From NCBI GenBank assembly GCA_017695115.1, contig JADILV010000073.1, positions 1-58,484 on the forward strand: DNA of 58,484 bases, read 5' to 3'. This document shows positions 58,414-58,484 of this stretch, piece after piece. The translations under genes were made by a program, and so were the position numbers. A model generated the notes under the pieces. The model saw nothing but the letters and a program-made list of their open reading frames with translations. It was not told the origin of the DNA and did no database searches. Origin of the DNA: Candidatus Cryptobacteroides avicola (GTDB lineage: Bacteria > Bacteroidota > Bacteroidia > Bacteroidales > UBA932). Position 1 is the first letter of the stretch; each line of letters starts with the position of its first letter.

Positions 58414-58484
58414 CGGCAGCTGCCTACTCTCCCACCTGGTGGGGCAGTACCATCGGCGCAAGCGGGCTTGACTGCTCTGTTCGG
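58414..58484 (-). rRNA. rrf: 5S ribosomal RNA, 3' part (cut by window edge)
   Basis: The complement of the last 71 bases reads as the 3' region of 5S rRNA: CCGAACAGAG, the GATGGTACTG segment, GGTGGGAGAGTAGG and the closing GGCAGCTGCC. The 5' part, and probably 23S and 16S, lie to the right. The 3' end is placed at 58414-58415 by the closing stem. Confidence 0.93.

Noticed and set aside
1..58484. Mobile elements, prophage genes, CRISPR repeats, restriction or toxin-antitoxin systems
   Set aside because: I looked for transposase, integrase, repeat-spacer and toxin-like products and found none; the window is ordinary housekeeping sequence apart from the points listed.

Overview
This is a dense, core-genome window from a member of the Bacteroidota, most likely the order Bacteroidales. 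The evidence is the recurring Bacteroidota -7 promoter box (TAnnTTTG) in front of many genes, together with family-typical genes: a NigD-like lipoprotein, a DUF4783 protein, an ECF sigma factor paired with a membrane-anchored beta-barrel protein, a TraR/DksA protein with a degenerate zinc finger, a lineage-type omega subunit, and a GT3-type glycogen synthase fused to a glucan phosphorylase. I see no insertion sequence, prophage, CRISPR array or foreign-looking island. No gap between genes exceeds about 200 bases.

Layout. 1-3595 (-): nadK-uppS-bamA, NAD phosphorylation plus envelope lipid carrier and outer-membrane assembly. 3697-7928 (+): pdxJ, then an OmpH/Skp-like chaperone, a GT4 glycosyltransferase (TTG start) and a LysM protein in a tight operon. 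7906-11931 (-): trxB-bamD-omega-recN. 12053-14784 (+): NigD-like lipoprotein, ECF sigma factor, beta-barrel protein and tRNA-His. 14965-22689: a carboxyltransferase (oadA-like), an SDR, a divergent Fur-family regulator, a GT4 enzyme, bcp, upp, radC and an organophosphate-type MFS transporter. 22833-29492: a NagD-like HAD phosphatase, then lspA, dksA-like and ileS on the minus strand, with divergent cvpA-tsaB.

29500-45362 is one long minus-strand run: xseA-xseB, then a glycogen cluster (glgB, GH133 debranching enzyme, GT4, GH57, synthase-phosphorylase fusion), then ribF, a small membrane protein, greA, a HIT protein and a thioredoxin-fold lipoprotein. The glycogen enzymes are of eukaryote-like type (GT3 synthase and a branching enzyme resembling eukaryotic ones), and the cluster encodes both synthesis and breakdown. 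45558-48793 (+): engB, prs, a Cys-rich small membrane protein and der. 48804-52899 (-): rlmH followed by a 1209-residue NtrY-like histidine kinase. 52989-58218: a DUF4783 protein, an M16 peptidase, a secreted unknown protein, dnaX and lptB. The window ends in the 3' part of a minus-strand 5S rRNA with its terminator.

The most unusual signal is around 52.9-53.5 kb. Two sigma-54-type (-24/-12) elements flank the DUF4783 gene. The first (52929-52944) overlaps the divergent housekeeping promoter of rlmH and the NtrY-like kinase. The second (53397-53412) lies just after the DUF4783 stop codon and is followed, with no open reading frame, by an intrinsic terminator, so it may make a small RNA of about 73 nt. 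NtrY-type kinases classically act with sigma-54 activators, so this may be a compact sigma-54 locus. That link is inference from sequence only.
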